From positions 17,636 through 81,635 of the IMG/VR virus record IMGVR_UViG_3300020420_000012: a stretch of DNA of 64,000 nt; one strand, given 5' to 3'. Below are positions 51,186 to 58,701 of this stretch, piece after piece. The translations under genes and the position numbers were made by a program. A model generated the notes under the pieces. The model had not been told where the DNA came from. It saw only the letters and a program-made list of their open reading frames with translations, and did not search any database. Source of the DNA: a virus. Each line of letters starts with the position of its first letter. Within the stretch, counting starts at the first letter, position 1.

Positions 51186-51450
51186 TGTGGAGAGATTCTG
51201 TTTCCACGCTCTCTCCGAGCGCATAGGAATTACGCTGCTTGAGCGAACTCCTGAGGTGCAAAATTATCGTTTGCATTTAGAGTTTTGTTCGCATTAACCG
51301 AGCTTACATCCGGATAACTCCACATCGCTATTGAACCTGTCGATCCTATTTCAGCCCCATCAAAACTACTCGATAATAGTGTTTTTGGTGGAGCTGCCGG
51401 GTACCGCCCCCGGGTCCAGCGAACCATTCGCTTTGCTTCATCGTTATATA
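51186..51450 (-). ncRNA. ssrA: Permuted two-piece tmRNA (alphaproteobacterial type)
   Basis: Rescues stalled ribosomes. On the minus strand the acceptor piece comes first and ends CAGCTCCACCA (3' CCA at 51386-51388). The T-arm is CCGGG-GGCGGTA-CCCGG (51397-51413), an odd T-loop typical of alphaproteobacterial tmRNAs. After 27 bases the coding piece starts GGGGCTGAAATAGGATCGAC (51358). Its GGGGCTG pairs with CAGCTCC in a 7-bp acceptor stem with G3-U70, the alanine identity pair. The tag ANDNFAPQEFAQAA plus stop is at 51230-51274 (resume codon GCA 51272-51274). A CGCTC/GAGCG hairpin follows. Both outer ends are estimates. Confidence 0.92.
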
Positions 51451-51456
51451 GTATAT

Positions 51457-51485
51457 ATTATACCATAAAAATTAACATTTGTACA
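51457..51485 (-). promoter_or_regulatory. Phage promoter of the tmRNA, TGTACA-N17-TATAAT
   Basis: Minus strand: TGTACA (51480-51485), spacer ending ATGG, TATAAT (51457-51462). Transcription would begin near 51450, just before the acceptor piece. Confidence 0.85.
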
Positions 51486-51494
51486 CCTTTTTTT

Positions 51495-51502
51495 TATAAA
51501 TA
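51495..51502 (+). promoter_or_regulatory. T4-type late promoter TATAAATA (plus strand)
   Basis: Exact TATAAATA 22 bases before the ATG at 51525. It gives late expression of the plus-strand group 51525-53008, divergent from the tmRNA. Confidence 0.78.
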
Positions 51503-51524
51503 GTTATGAAGAAGAGGATTAAAA

Positions 51525-52007
51525 ATGATTGAAGTAGCAGCTGCATTAAGTGTAGCGACAAGCGCGTTTAATGCTATCAAAAAAGGTTTCGAGGTCGGTA
51601 GAGATATCGAGTCAATGTCAGGTGACTTAAGCAGATGGATGGGTGCAGCATCAGACATTAATAAAGCAGATGAATACGCAAAGAAACCACCACTATTTAA
51701 AAAGTTATTTGCATCAGGTTCAGTTGAAGAAGAAGCGATGGCGTCATTCATGGCTAAGAAAAAAGCCGAAGATATGCGTTATCAACTTAAACAACTCATA
51801 TCATTGACACGCGGTCCTGCAGCATGGGATGAGTTACTAAAGACCGAAGGTGAGATAAGAAAGAAACGACAGCGTATGATTTATGAACAAAAAGAACGCC
51901 AAAGAAAAATAATGGAATGGACAGCTATAACAATCGGCATTGCCGTATTTGGTGGATTTATTTTCTGGTTAGTAGGATTAGCAATGAAGGCACAAGGTAT
52001 ACTTTGA
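51525..52007 (+). CDS. Conserved phage protein with C-terminal membrane helix
   Basis: 160 residues. Helical N-terminal part (AAALSVATSAFNAIKKGFEV), charged middle (MAKKKAEDMRYQLKQLISLT), then one membrane helix (ITIGIAVFGGFIFWLVGLAM). I associate this pattern with T4-like marine phages; role unknown. Start has GAGGA upstream and a late promoter, so it is probably a late or lysis-stage protein. Confidence 0.6.
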   Translation: MIEVAAALSVATSAFNAIKKGFEVGRDIESMSGDLSRWMGAASDINKADEYAKKPPLFKKLFASGSVEEEAMASFMAKKKAEDMRYQLKQLISLTRGPAAWDELLKTEGEIRKKRQRMIYEQKERQRKIMEWTAITIGIAVFGGFIFWLVGLAMKAQGIL

Positions 52008-52390
52008 TAAAAGATTATTACTGGCTCATAACAACTATATCGTTTATTATTTGTATTTTTTTATTTACAGTATTAGCACATGCTGGTGGTAAAATATACG
52101 AGCCAAAAGATCCAAAATACGGTCAGAAAAAACAATACACTAGACAACAGTTAATTCAGCGTGGTAACAACGACGCAAAAAAATATACCACGTGTCGACT
52201 CATGAAAAGAATTAAGTCACGTACTACCGGAAGACAAGCATGTATCTATATTGGTGGAAACAAAACGTTTACACTTATGTACGAAGATAAATGCCCAGCG
52301 TCTTACAAGTGCGAGTACAATCCATGGAGTAAAGAACCAAGTATTGACGACGTAATTGATAGTCTAAACTCAATAAAGAAAGGTAAATAA
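52004..52390 (+). CDS. Secreted small hypothetical protein
   Basis: 128 residues from TTG 52004 (TTGA overlap with the previous stop). Signal peptide-like start with LITTISFIICIFLFTVLAHA, then a soluble domain with Cys residues (TTCRLMKR, RQACIYIGG, DKCPASYKCEY) that may form disulfides in the periplasm. Function unknown. Confidence 0.55.
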   Translation: MIKDYYWLITTISFIICIFLFTVLAHAGGKIYEPKDPKYGQKKQYTRQQLIQRGNNDAKKYTTCRLMKRIKSRTTGRQACIYIGGNKTFTLMYEDKCPASYKCEYNPWSKEPSIDDVIDSLNSIKKGK

Positions 52391-52393
52391 ATA

Positions 52394-52528
52394 ATGTCAG
52401 GAAGTCCAGAAAGATGGTGTAACACATGTGGCTGTAGGTGTCATTGTTATTCACCTGATTGCCCCAACTGCGCAAATGACGTGTGCTATAAATGTAATTG
52501 TAAAAAGGATGACGATATTCAAACATGA
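52394..52528 (+). CDS. 44-residue Cys-rich protein
   Basis: Ten Cys among 44 residues (RWCNTCGCRCHC, then PDCPNC, DVCYKCNC), in CxxC and CxC pairs like a small zinc- or metal-binding protein. Starts three bases after the previous stop. Too short for most gene finders. Confidence 0.6.
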   Translation: MSGSPERWCNTCGCRCHCYSPDCPNCANDVCYKCNCKKDDDIQT

Positions 52529-52793
52529 AAATTTTGTACTTGATTTAAATGCAGCTCATAAGAGTATTCTTTACAAAGATAATAAGTTACTCTTTATGGG
52601 TGATGGATATAAAGCTATCCAGATACTTATTAGCCAAAGTACTGACCCTAAACCGGTAAAGCATAAATTCAATGCACAATTACGTATGAGAGAAAAACCT
52701 AAATTTGATACAGCAAGTGATGAGTTAGAAAGACTTAGAAGAGAAGCTCAAGCATCAATAGTTAAAACACCAGAAAAAAAGAAAAGAAGATAA
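52509..52793 (+). CDS. Small basic hypothetical protein
   Basis: 94 residues from ATG 52509, overlapping the Cys-rich gene by 20 bases. FKHENFVLDLNAAHKSILYK and LLFMGDGYKAIQILISQ look like a small alpha/beta part, then a basic helical tail (ELERLRREAQASIVKTPEKK). Function unknown. Confidence 0.5.
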   Translation: MTIFKHENFVLDLNAAHKSILYKDNKLLFMGDGYKAIQILISQSTDPKPVKHKFNAQLRMREKPKFDTASDELERLRREAQASIVKTPEKKKRR

Positions 52794-53008
52794 TGCACGC
52801 ATTTTTATTGATGGTATATATGGGACAAGCATTGGTCAGTAAAGACATGTACTTTAAAAATATTAATGATTGTTTATATTTTGCTGATAGACTTAACAAC
52901 CAACCGATGGTGCCAAACCGCAACGCACAAGAGGGAGTTGATAAGTTGGTTAAGTACGTTGCGGTTTGTGTTCCCAAGAATGTTGGGAATAACATGAAAT
53001 TATACTAG
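52793..53008 (+). CDS. Small conserved T4-like protein
   Basis: 71 residues, short hydrophobic start (MHAFLLMVYMGQALV) and DMYFKNINDCLYFADRLNNQ, a pattern of small T4-like phage proteins; two Cys (DCLYF, VAVCVP) may pair outside the cytoplasm. Shares one base with the previous stop; its end overlaps the convergent DUF3310-like gene by nine bases. Confidence 0.55.
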   Translation: MHAFLLMVYMGQALVSKDMYFKNINDCLYFADRLNNQPMVPNRNAQEGVDKLVKYVAVCVPKNVGNNMKLY

Positions 53009-53347
53009 TTTACCTATTTCATAATTAAATTCTTTATTGATCTTAATACTATCATTTTCAAAACAATCATGTACATATAATTGTATGATGGCATAATGTA
53101 ACACTTTCATTAAGTCTTTACGAGCATCATCTCTGTTACCTTTTTTACCGTATCTTTGTGCGTACTTCATAATATTACCGATACAGAAACCTGTGCCGTG
53201 ACCACCGTCGATTATAAATTCTGTGGCTTGAAAGTGTTCTCTAGAATAGTGACCAGTGTAAGTTGAATCAATAACTCTTAACAACTCTTCAACATATTCT
53301 TTTTCATTAAACTTATATTCACCTTTCGGTTCTTTCGCTATACTCAT
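53000..53347 (-). CDS. DUF3310 (SaV-like) protein
   Basis: 115 residues. FCIGNIMKYAQRYGKKGNRD and ARKDLMKVLHYAIIQL are the DUF3310 core, a family frequent in phages and sometimes called nucleotide kinase-like, without firm function. ATGA overlap with the upstream gene. Confidence 0.85.
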   Translation of the reverse strand: MSIAKEPKGEYKFNEKEYVEELLRVIDSTYTGHYSREHFQATEFIIDGGHGTGFCIGNIMKYAQRYGKKGNRDDARKDLMKVLHYAIIQLYVHDCFENDSIKINKEFNYEIGKLV

Positions 53348-53547
53348 TTTTTAAAAAACCTCGTTGCCATCTTAATTGGATTCTTCAATCCTTCATATGT
53401 ATCATCAATAAAGTCGATATGTTTATCGAACTTTGCACTTAGCTTATCTACTTTTGCTTCTATATTATCTAACTTTTTTTCTAGTATATCGAAGTCTTTT
53501 TTAATAACGCTACGATAACCTTTAATTACTTCAGATGCATCACTCAT
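53344..53547 (-). CDS. Small coiled-coil protein
   Basis: 67 residues from ATG 53547 (GGAGGT two to seven bases upstream, inside the end of the upstream gene). The body DFDILEKKLDNIEAKVDKLS is a coiled coil; the C-terminus is amphipathic and basic (PIKMATRFFKK). Function unknown. Confidence 0.55.
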   Translation of the reverse strand: MSDASEVIKGYRSVIKKDFDILEKKLDNIEAKVDKLSAKFDKHIDFIDDTYEGLKNPIKMATRFFKK

Positions 53548-53914
53548 GCTCACCTCCAGGATCATTCTTATCTAATTCGATTCTTTTACCACCATAATAC
53601 ATATACCTTGTTCTACTTGGTGTATGATAACCATTAGTCTTATGTTCTAATCTTAATTTAAATGCTTTTGGATTATTTTTTGCTGTTTCAAATGTTGCCA
53701 CTGTAATTACTATGGCTGCTAAAAATATAACGTGTGCTATCATTGTTACGCCCATAACAAAAATGCTACCTATATACATTGAAAAAACAATGCACCACAT
53801 CCAAGCCAAAACTTGCAAGACCATGTGCCGTGTATTTGTGTCAGGTATATGTTTTAAAGGATTTATATCAGCATTCATTATTCCATTCCAACTATCATAT
53901 ATAAATTCTCTCAT
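53540..53914 (-). CDS. Membrane protein
   Basis: 124 residues from ATG 53914 (TAATG with the SleB-type gene). Two membrane helices (VLAWMWCIVFSMYIGSIFVM and MIAHVIFLAAIVITVATF) and a basic C-terminal tail. Being next to the cell-wall hydrolase, a holin role is possible but not shown. Confidence 0.5.
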   Translation of the reverse strand: MREFIYDSWNGIMNADINPLKHIPDTNTRHMVLQVLAWMWCIVFSMYIGSIFVMGVTMIAHVIFLAAIVITVATFETAKNNPKAFKLRLEHKTNGYHTPSRTRYMYYGGKRIELDKNDPGGEHE

Positions 53915-54468
53915 TATTTTTCCCATCTGTAGAATATATGATTAGCCACTACTAACGTTTTTGTTTTTTGTTTACGCCATGCTGGAAAAACATAATCAGC
54001 ATGATAATGCGTTGCACCTTTTGTTATATCATCGTTATAAGAACCAAAGAAAACCTTTTGTGCAATTGCTAAAGCTATCTGATAGACATCGATATCGTAT
54101 AACGGTATCTCATCGCTCTTACCATCACAGTACCAGCTAAACTGACACCTATGTCTTATAGGTACAATCTTGCCATGTTTTTTAAACCACCATTTACTAG
54201 TCGGACCTTGTTTGATAACTTCACAATGACTATTTGGAAACCTTGAATCCTCAACTCTGTTATCTGTAACTAAAGCAACAGCCCACATACCTTTCACTGG
54301 TTGATTGCGTGCTTCCCAATAAATGTTATCTGCTAAACAGATGATTTGTTCGTGCATACTTTTTATTGGTTCTGATGCAGGTGCTGGTGGACTACAAAAA
54401 CTTAAACCAAGAAAGCCTATAGCACCGATAATTAAACCGATGCTATTATTTTGTGGATTAACTGACAT
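53914..54468 (-). CDS. SleB-type cell-wall hydrolase (endolysin candidate)
   Basis: 184 residues from ATG 54468; ATG 54477 is an alternative and the open frame reaches 54573. N-terminal hydrophobic segment SIGLIIGAIGFLGLSFC is a signal anchor or lipobox. Then CLADNIYWEARNQPVKGMWA, with the Glu of the SleB/Hydrolase_2 family, FSWYCDGKSDEIP, and GATHYHADYVFPAW, its last conserved motif. It would cut peptidoglycan at lysis. Export by its own signal (SAR- or lipoprotein-like) fits a gene next to small membrane proteins. Confidence 0.85.
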   Translation of the reverse strand: MSVNPQNNSIGLIIGAIGFLGLSFCSPPAPASEPIKSMHEQIICLADNIYWEARNQPVKGMWAVALVTDNRVEDSRFPNSHCEVIKQGPTSKWWFKKHGKIVPIRHRCQFSWYCDGKSDEIPLYDIDVYQIALAIAQKVFFGSYNDDITKGATHYHADYVFPAWRKQKTKTLVVANHIFYRWEK

Positions 54469-54649
54469 ACCAAGCATTCTCTGTTTCTTCAGCGATTGCA
54501 AATTGATCGAGCCAGTTGTACTCAACTTTTCTAAGCTTTTCAACCTTTTGCTGAGCTTCCCATGCTGAATCACTATCTTTGATAAGAATTAAAGCTTTGT
54601 CATAAAACTCTTCTTGTAAGTCCATCATTAAACTTTTAACTTTTGCCAT
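54458..54649 (-). CDS. Small acidic hypothetical protein
   Basis: 63 residues from ATG 54649 (TAATG with the upstream stop). Helical: MMDLQEEFYDKALILIKDSD and WEAQQKVEKLRKVEY. It overlaps the start of the hydrolase gene by 11 bases. Confidence 0.55.
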   Translation of the reverse strand: MAKVKSLMMDLQEEFYDKALILIKDSDSAWEAQQKVEKLRKVEYNWLDQFAIAEETENAWYVS

Positions 54650-54915
54650 TATTGAATCTCCCAACCAAGGTGTTCAGCTACCCAGTCATTACCTAAATCG
54701 TAACCGATAGCGATAATGGCACCTTCTCTTGGAAGAGTGTCCATATACTTAATTAACTTTTTAGCACCGGAGATATTACCGTCCTTGAAGAAATTTAAGA
54801 TAGACTTAAAGTCTTTTGCGTCTTGCTTATACATATCAGCCATATCTTCCTCAATGGCCCACTTAGACTTTGAATTCTTAACTGTTTCTGATATTAATTT
54901 TTTTAAATGTTTCAT
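54649..54915 (-). CDS. Small helical hypothetical protein
   Basis: 88 residues. N-terminal basic helix (MKHLKKLISETVKNSKSKWA), then an acidic-helical part and WVAEHLGWEIQ at the end. The family promoter at 54951 and an AAGGAG site support the start. Function unknown. Confidence 0.6.
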   Translation of the reverse strand: MKHLKKLISETVKNSKSKWAIEEDMADMYKQDAKDFKSILNFFKDGNISGAKKLIKYMDTLPREGAIIAIGYDLGNDWVAEHLGWEIQ

Positions 54916-54950
54916 AAAATCAACTCCTTAATTTTTTATTTTATAGTAAT

Positions 54951-54979
54951 ATTATACCATAAAAAAAAGGCTTTGTACA
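54951..54979 (-). promoter_or_regulatory. Phage promoter, TGTACA-N17-TATAAT
   Basis: Minus strand: TGTACA (54974-54979), TATAAT (54951-54956), spacer ending ATGG. Leads the group down to the DUF3310-like gene, including the hydrolase. Confidence 0.82.
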
Positions 54980-55007
54980 CCTTTTTTTTACTTTTTTTTT
55001 AAAAAAA

Positions 55008-55625
55008 TTAATTCATTTTTGCTTTACCTTCATACGTTCTAATAGATACGTTATCTGTAACGGGAAACTTTATTGCATCGTGTATGTGATGCATTATAAA
55101 TTTAGTATTTGGAAATTCTTTAAACATGTTTGACCAAACTGGACGCCAGTTAGTGGCAAGTCTGTTTGTGTTCAGATTGCCTCTGTCTGAATTAAGATAG
55201 AAATCAGAACAACTTCTCATGTTAAAATCAAAATTAGAATCAAATCCATACATATGAACCTCATCAGCTTTAATTTTATTCGCTGCATAATGCACAGCCA
55301 TATGACCGCAATTAAAGTCAGTATAGTTTGCAACATATTTAGGTAATGTAGTGTAAAATTCTTTAACTTGACTTGAAAATTTAAGATAAAAACCTGGCTT
55401 TTGATCCATCCAAATTTTTGGTCTCATACCAAGAATCCAATCACCGGGTATAGTAAGAGACCCTTCACTTAAAGCTCTCATCATTTTAAAATCTACCATT
55501 ACTGTACCATATGCACCTGGTACAGGCCATGGCGGAATATTACATGTTAGTTTCATTCCTACTCTTTTTTCATGATGATATAAGCTAGCTTGATCACCGT
55601 TTCCAATTACATGAACTATTTTCAT
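55008..55625 (-). CDS. Putative glycan-related protein (sialyltransferase-like start)
   Basis: 205 residues. VIGNGDQASLYHH is a Gly-rich Rossmann-like opening, as in sialyltransferase-like and DUF115-like proteins, and FNCGHMAVHYAANKIKADEV followed by HMYGFDSNFDF continues that pattern. It closes the glycan cluster. Family assignment is weak; a glycosyltransferase or sugar-binding role is inferred mainly from its neighbours. Confidence 0.45.
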   Translation of the reverse strand: MKIVHVIGNGDQASLYHHEKRVGMKLTCNIPPWPVPGAYGTVMVDFKMMRALSEGSLTIPGDWILGMRPKIWMDQKPGFYLKFSSQVKEFYTTLPKYVANYTDFNCGHMAVHYAANKIKADEVHMYGFDSNFDFNMRSCSDFYLNSDRGNLNTNRLATNWRPVWSNMFKEFPNTKFIMHHIHDAIKFPVTDNVSIRTYEGKAKMN

Positions 55626-56260
55626 ACCATCTCCGCTATCTTTATCTTACCTCTTTGTCCGGTCCAATGTGCTATTTTTACTTCTCCACCATAACCATCT
55701 TTTTCTAATTGTATTCTTAGAACGTTATACGAATTTGGCAAATCGGCAATATACTTAATTTTTGTAATAGGCGATAATATTTTGTCTAAAACTTCTTGAT
55801 CTCCGTCTTCTGGATTTTCTTTAACAGCCTTAACCCATTGATATAAAATTACAGGTTTATCTTGAAATCCAACCACACCAGAATTATGCCAAAGGTGACC
55901 ACGTCTCCAAGTCCAAGGTTCGTCTCTTGCCATCAGCAATTTTTCTGGTTCTATAAGATTAAAGATATCATCTGTATTTTGTTTTATTTCACAGTCTGTG
56001 TCAACCCATACTGTTTTCTTTGCAGGACTTTTTAGCATTGATAGTGGTTTTTTAAACCAGCCTTTTTCTTCTGCTTTTGTTAGATCCATTACAGCATGCA
56101 CATTTTCTCTTACTATTTGTAAACTTAAATCTGTGATTCCAAAGTTTGCAAAGATGAGAGGTTTCTTATTATATTTTTTAAAGTTTTTTATAAACCACGG
56201 TAACATCCATTCGTGAGTATTATCACAACCTGTTACGTAAGCTTCATCATATAATTTCAT
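55622..56260 (-). CDS. Glycosyltransferase, GT8-like
   Basis: 212 residues from ATG 56260 (GGTGA upstream; a longer frame begins at 56335 but overlaps the previous gene). MKLYDEAYVTGCDNTHEWML is a typical start, KKTVWVDTDCEIKQNTDDIF holds the D-x-D metal motif, and HNSGVVGFQDKP and DGDQEVLDKIL are later GT8-like parts. Transfers a sugar from a nucleotide sugar; acceptor unknown. ATGA-type overlaps on both sides. Confidence 0.75.
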   Translation of the reverse strand: MKLYDEAYVTGCDNTHEWMLPWFIKNFKKYNKKPLIFANFGITDLSLQIVRENVHAVMDLTKAEEKGWFKKPLSMLKSPAKKTVWVDTDCEIKQNTDDIFNLIEPEKLLMARDEPWTWRRGHLWHNSGVVGFQDKPVILYQWVKAVKENPEDGDQEVLDKILSPITKIKYIADLPNSYNVLRIQLEKDGYGGEVKIAHWTGQRGKIKIAEMV

Positions 56261-56888
56261 ACGTTTCACCATAATTATGTTTTGCCCAACAACCTTCTTT
56301 TCTTTGTATGGTTGTAAAACTATCCCTCGCTTCAACTGGCCATGGATAATATTCGCCTAATGTAAACTTAGAACTATGTATAAAGATGTCTGTAGGTCCA
56401 GCTGAGTATAAAGATTCATCAATTAATTCTTGTGCACCCTTCGGTGTAATTCTATAAGCATGCGCACCAGGGAAATATGGTTTAGAAACAAGTTGACCAT
56501 AACCAATAAATTTAGGTGTGTTAAATTTACCGTATGATGGTTTACCTAAACTTAAGATGTCAAACATTTGTAATTGTGGTATTTCTCCAACTAAAACAGC
56601 ATCATGCTCAAATATAACTATCGGCTCTTTTAATCTAATACATTTTTTCCAAAGACTATGGTGACTTAAAAATCCTGCGATACAATTTTCTGGTCTGCTA
56701 TATTTTTCTATAAAACCCTTTTCACTGTATTTTAATTTTTTAAGCTCTTCATATACGTTACAATTTTGCGGTGTGTATGCCTTATGTTTTTTTATATAAG
56801 CATCAAACTTTATTCCACTTTTTATACACCTTTCAGCGACCTGTACCGATCTTTCATTATCAGTCATTGTAATTACAAACATTTTCAT
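56247..56888 (-). CDS. Glycosyltransferase family 25-like (LPS type), copy 1
   Basis: 213 residues from ATG 56888 (ATGA with the upstream gene; the longer frame to 56969 lies over that gene). ENCIAGFLSHHSLWKKCIRL, VIFEHDAVLVG (E-H-D-A) and PGAHAYRITPKGAQELIDES are the GT25 pattern used in lipooligosaccharide synthesis. Related to the gene directly upstream, so a tandem pair. Confidence 0.8.
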   Translation of the reverse strand: MKMFVITMTDNERSVQVAERCIKSGIKFDAYIKKHKAYTPQNCNVYEELKKLKYSEKGFIEKYSRPENCIAGFLSHHSLWKKCIRLKEPIVIFEHDAVLVGEIPQLQMFDILSLGKPSYGKFNTPKFIGYGQLVSKPYFPGAHAYRITPKGAQELIDESLYSAGPTDIFIHSSKFTLGEYYPWPVEARDSFTTIQRKEGCWAKHNYGETYEII

Positions 56889-57583
56889 AGCGTTGTTGTT
56901 GACCTCAATCCTTGTATTCTTGTGTAAAAGTTTCTTGTTACACCAAGATTTGGTACCAGTTGTCTGCACATTAATGCATCATTTGGCCACATACCATATC
57001 TTTGTGACAAGTCTATCATTCTTGCAGCACCTGCAGGTTTAATAACATATGCAGAGTTGCCAGCCAAACCTTGTGGAATATGAACTTCGTCAATCGTCGG
57101 CACCGGTTGAAAAAAATCTGTTTTCGAAATTATTGCATCGTGATAATCTTTTGACTTTCTTGTAGCCATCGACGGATCATTTATACCAATGATATCATAA
57201 TCACAATTTTTAAATGTTCTATCACTTGGCAATTTTTTAATAAATTTAGCATCATGCTCTAAAATTAAAATTGTTTCATTAAGTTTTAAACATTTTTGCC
57301 ATAAGTACCAATGACCTAAGAAACAAGATATCCTACGTCTTTTATCTGCAGTTTGATAAGCGCTTTTTGTAAGGCCTGTTTCTATATCAATCATTGAACC
57401 TTCCCATGGATAATTCCAAGTCAAATCATTAGCTGACGCATAATTATCTACTTTATTCAGTTCGATAGCATTAAACTTTTCAATGCCTTCTTCATGTCCA
57501 TACTTATCATAACTTTCTTTAAGTTCAGAAAAACCTGATTCAGAAAGTTTGTTATCTTTAACAACTATGGCAAAACACTTCAT
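56885..57583 (-). CDS. Glycosyltransferase family 25-like, copy 2
   Basis: 232 residues. ISCFLGHWYLWQKCLKLNET, LILEHDAKFIKKLP (E-H-D-A) and AGNSAYVIKPAGAARMIDLS match the same family as the downstream gene. N-terminal MKCFAIVVKDNK is typical. Acceptor unknown. Overlaps the upstream methyltransferase-like gene by 26 bases. Confidence 0.78.
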   Translation of the reverse strand: MKCFAIVVKDNKLSESGFSELKESYDKYGHEEGIEKFNAIELNKVDNYASANDLTWNYPWEGSMIDIETGLTKSAYQTADKRRRISCFLGHWYLWQKCLKLNETILILEHDAKFIKKLPSDRTFKNCDYDIIGINDPSMATRKSKDYHDAIISKTDFFQPVPTIDEVHIPQGLAGNSAYVIKPAGAARMIDLSQRYGMWPNDALMCRQLVPNLGVTRNFYTRIQGLRSTTTL

Positions 57584-57971
57584 TTTTAACCTCTGAGTAA
57601 TAACTGCCTATGCAGTATTTTCTTAATTTATCAAAACTTCTTGTATTATCTATTATTATATCAAATCTTGGATTTTTCCATATCTCAATCATTAAATTTT
57701 CTATTGATTTCTTATCATCAATATTACACCTTGACCAATAAATTTTTTTATCTTCTAAAAAACTAAAATCTTTAGGTTGTTTATTTTCAAATGAATCAAT
57801 ACAGTATATATTACAATTATTTAAATATTTATTCCATACTGGAATGCTATTATCGATACCAACTTGTAGTAACGACATCGGGCTAAATCTTTTTGAATAA
57901 AATTCTTTCTCATAATAATTTGCAAACTTAACTCTATTTGACTTATATTTTGTTAAAAGATTATATAGCAT
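57558..57971 (-). CDS. Short methyltransferase-like protein
   Basis: 137 residues from ATG 57971 (the frame is open to 58031 within the upstream gene). MSLLQVGIDNSIPVWNKYLN, NIYCIDSFEN, and FDIIIDNTRSFDKL look like SAM-methyltransferase strands (GxxxGxS, xxGxD, DxIIDD-type). The C-terminal part is missing compared with full enzymes, so it may be reduced or inactive. Confidence 0.5.
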   Translation of the reverse strand: MLYNLLTKYKSNRVKFANYYEKEFYSKRFSPMSLLQVGIDNSIPVWNKYLNNCNIYCIDSFENKQPKDFSFLEDKKIYWSRCNIDDKKSIENLMIEIWKNPRFDIIIDNTRSFDKLRKYCIGSYYSEVKNEVFCHSC

Positions 57972-58701
57972 CTCTAACAAATCTTTCAATAGCAGCACCA
58001 CCGTATACACAATGATGGTCATTATTTTCACTTAACATTTGGTACCAACCATACTCAGCTGGCCACAATCTTTTTTCTGCGTCGTATTGAAAAACTTTTT
58101 CTGGATCAAATTTTTTTCTTGGATGTATTATTAAGTTATCGTTTAGCCACCAACTCCAATCACGGCTTACTGATAGATGAGTATCGATTGTAGTAAATTT
58201 ATGTGGAATATCGTAAAATGCATTCATTTTAGTATAACGACCACCTCTGATTGAAAAACCAATAGCTATTTGTTCATTGTATGACTGATCAACATATTTA
58301 TCAAATTTAATTCTTGAACCACAAACAGTATCCCATCTTATTCTAACTACCATATCATATTCTTCTGGCAAATCTCTAACTTGATAAGCGTGTGCTAGTA
58401 TTTGTTTAGTTGAATGATTTAAAGATTCTACTGTGTAGACAGATTCTGACTTTTTTTGTATTCCAATCTTATATTGTTTAAATTTGTGATGTGGATTATC
58501 TTCCACACATTCTGTCCATGAATTATATTTTAAAACTGGCTCTGGATACGTAACGCAGTTTAGTTTTTTTGACATGTCATTCTGCTGTTCTTCCCAAGTT
58601 GCATAAAATAAATCAGCCTCAGGCATTGCATTTTTTACATGTTCAATATTTCTCTCTACTTGTCCTCTTACGATTCCAGAAAAGCAAATAGCTAGTTTCA
58701 T
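57961..58701 (-). CDS. Glycosyltransferase-like protein
   Basis: 246 residues. Starts MKLAICFSGIVRGQVERNIE, a start found in a class of viral and bacterial glycan proteins; MVVRIRWDTVCGSRIKFDKY holds the R-x-R-x-D motif. C-terminal HHCVYGGAAIERFV. No firm family name. It stands between the nucleotidyltransferase and the methyltransferase-like gene. Confidence 0.5.
   Translation of the reverse strand: MKLAICFSGIVRGQVERNIEHVKNAMPEADLFYATWEEQQNDMSKKLNCVTYPEPVLKYNSWTECVEDNPHHKFKQYKIGIQKKSESVYTVESLNHSTKQILAHAYQVRDLPEEYDMVVRIRWDTVCGSRIKFDKYVDQSYNEQIAIGFSIRGGRYTKMNAFYDIPHKFTTIDTHLSVSRDWSWWLNDNLIIHPRKKFDPEKVFQYDAEKRLWPAEYGWYQMLSENNDHHCVYGGAAIERFVRDAI

Noticed and set aside
51230-51427. 65-codon minus-strand open frame ending ANDNFAPQEFAQAA
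   Set aside because: It is the tmRNA read as a protein: only the last 14 codons are the tag frame, the rest is structured RNA with acceptor and T-arm.
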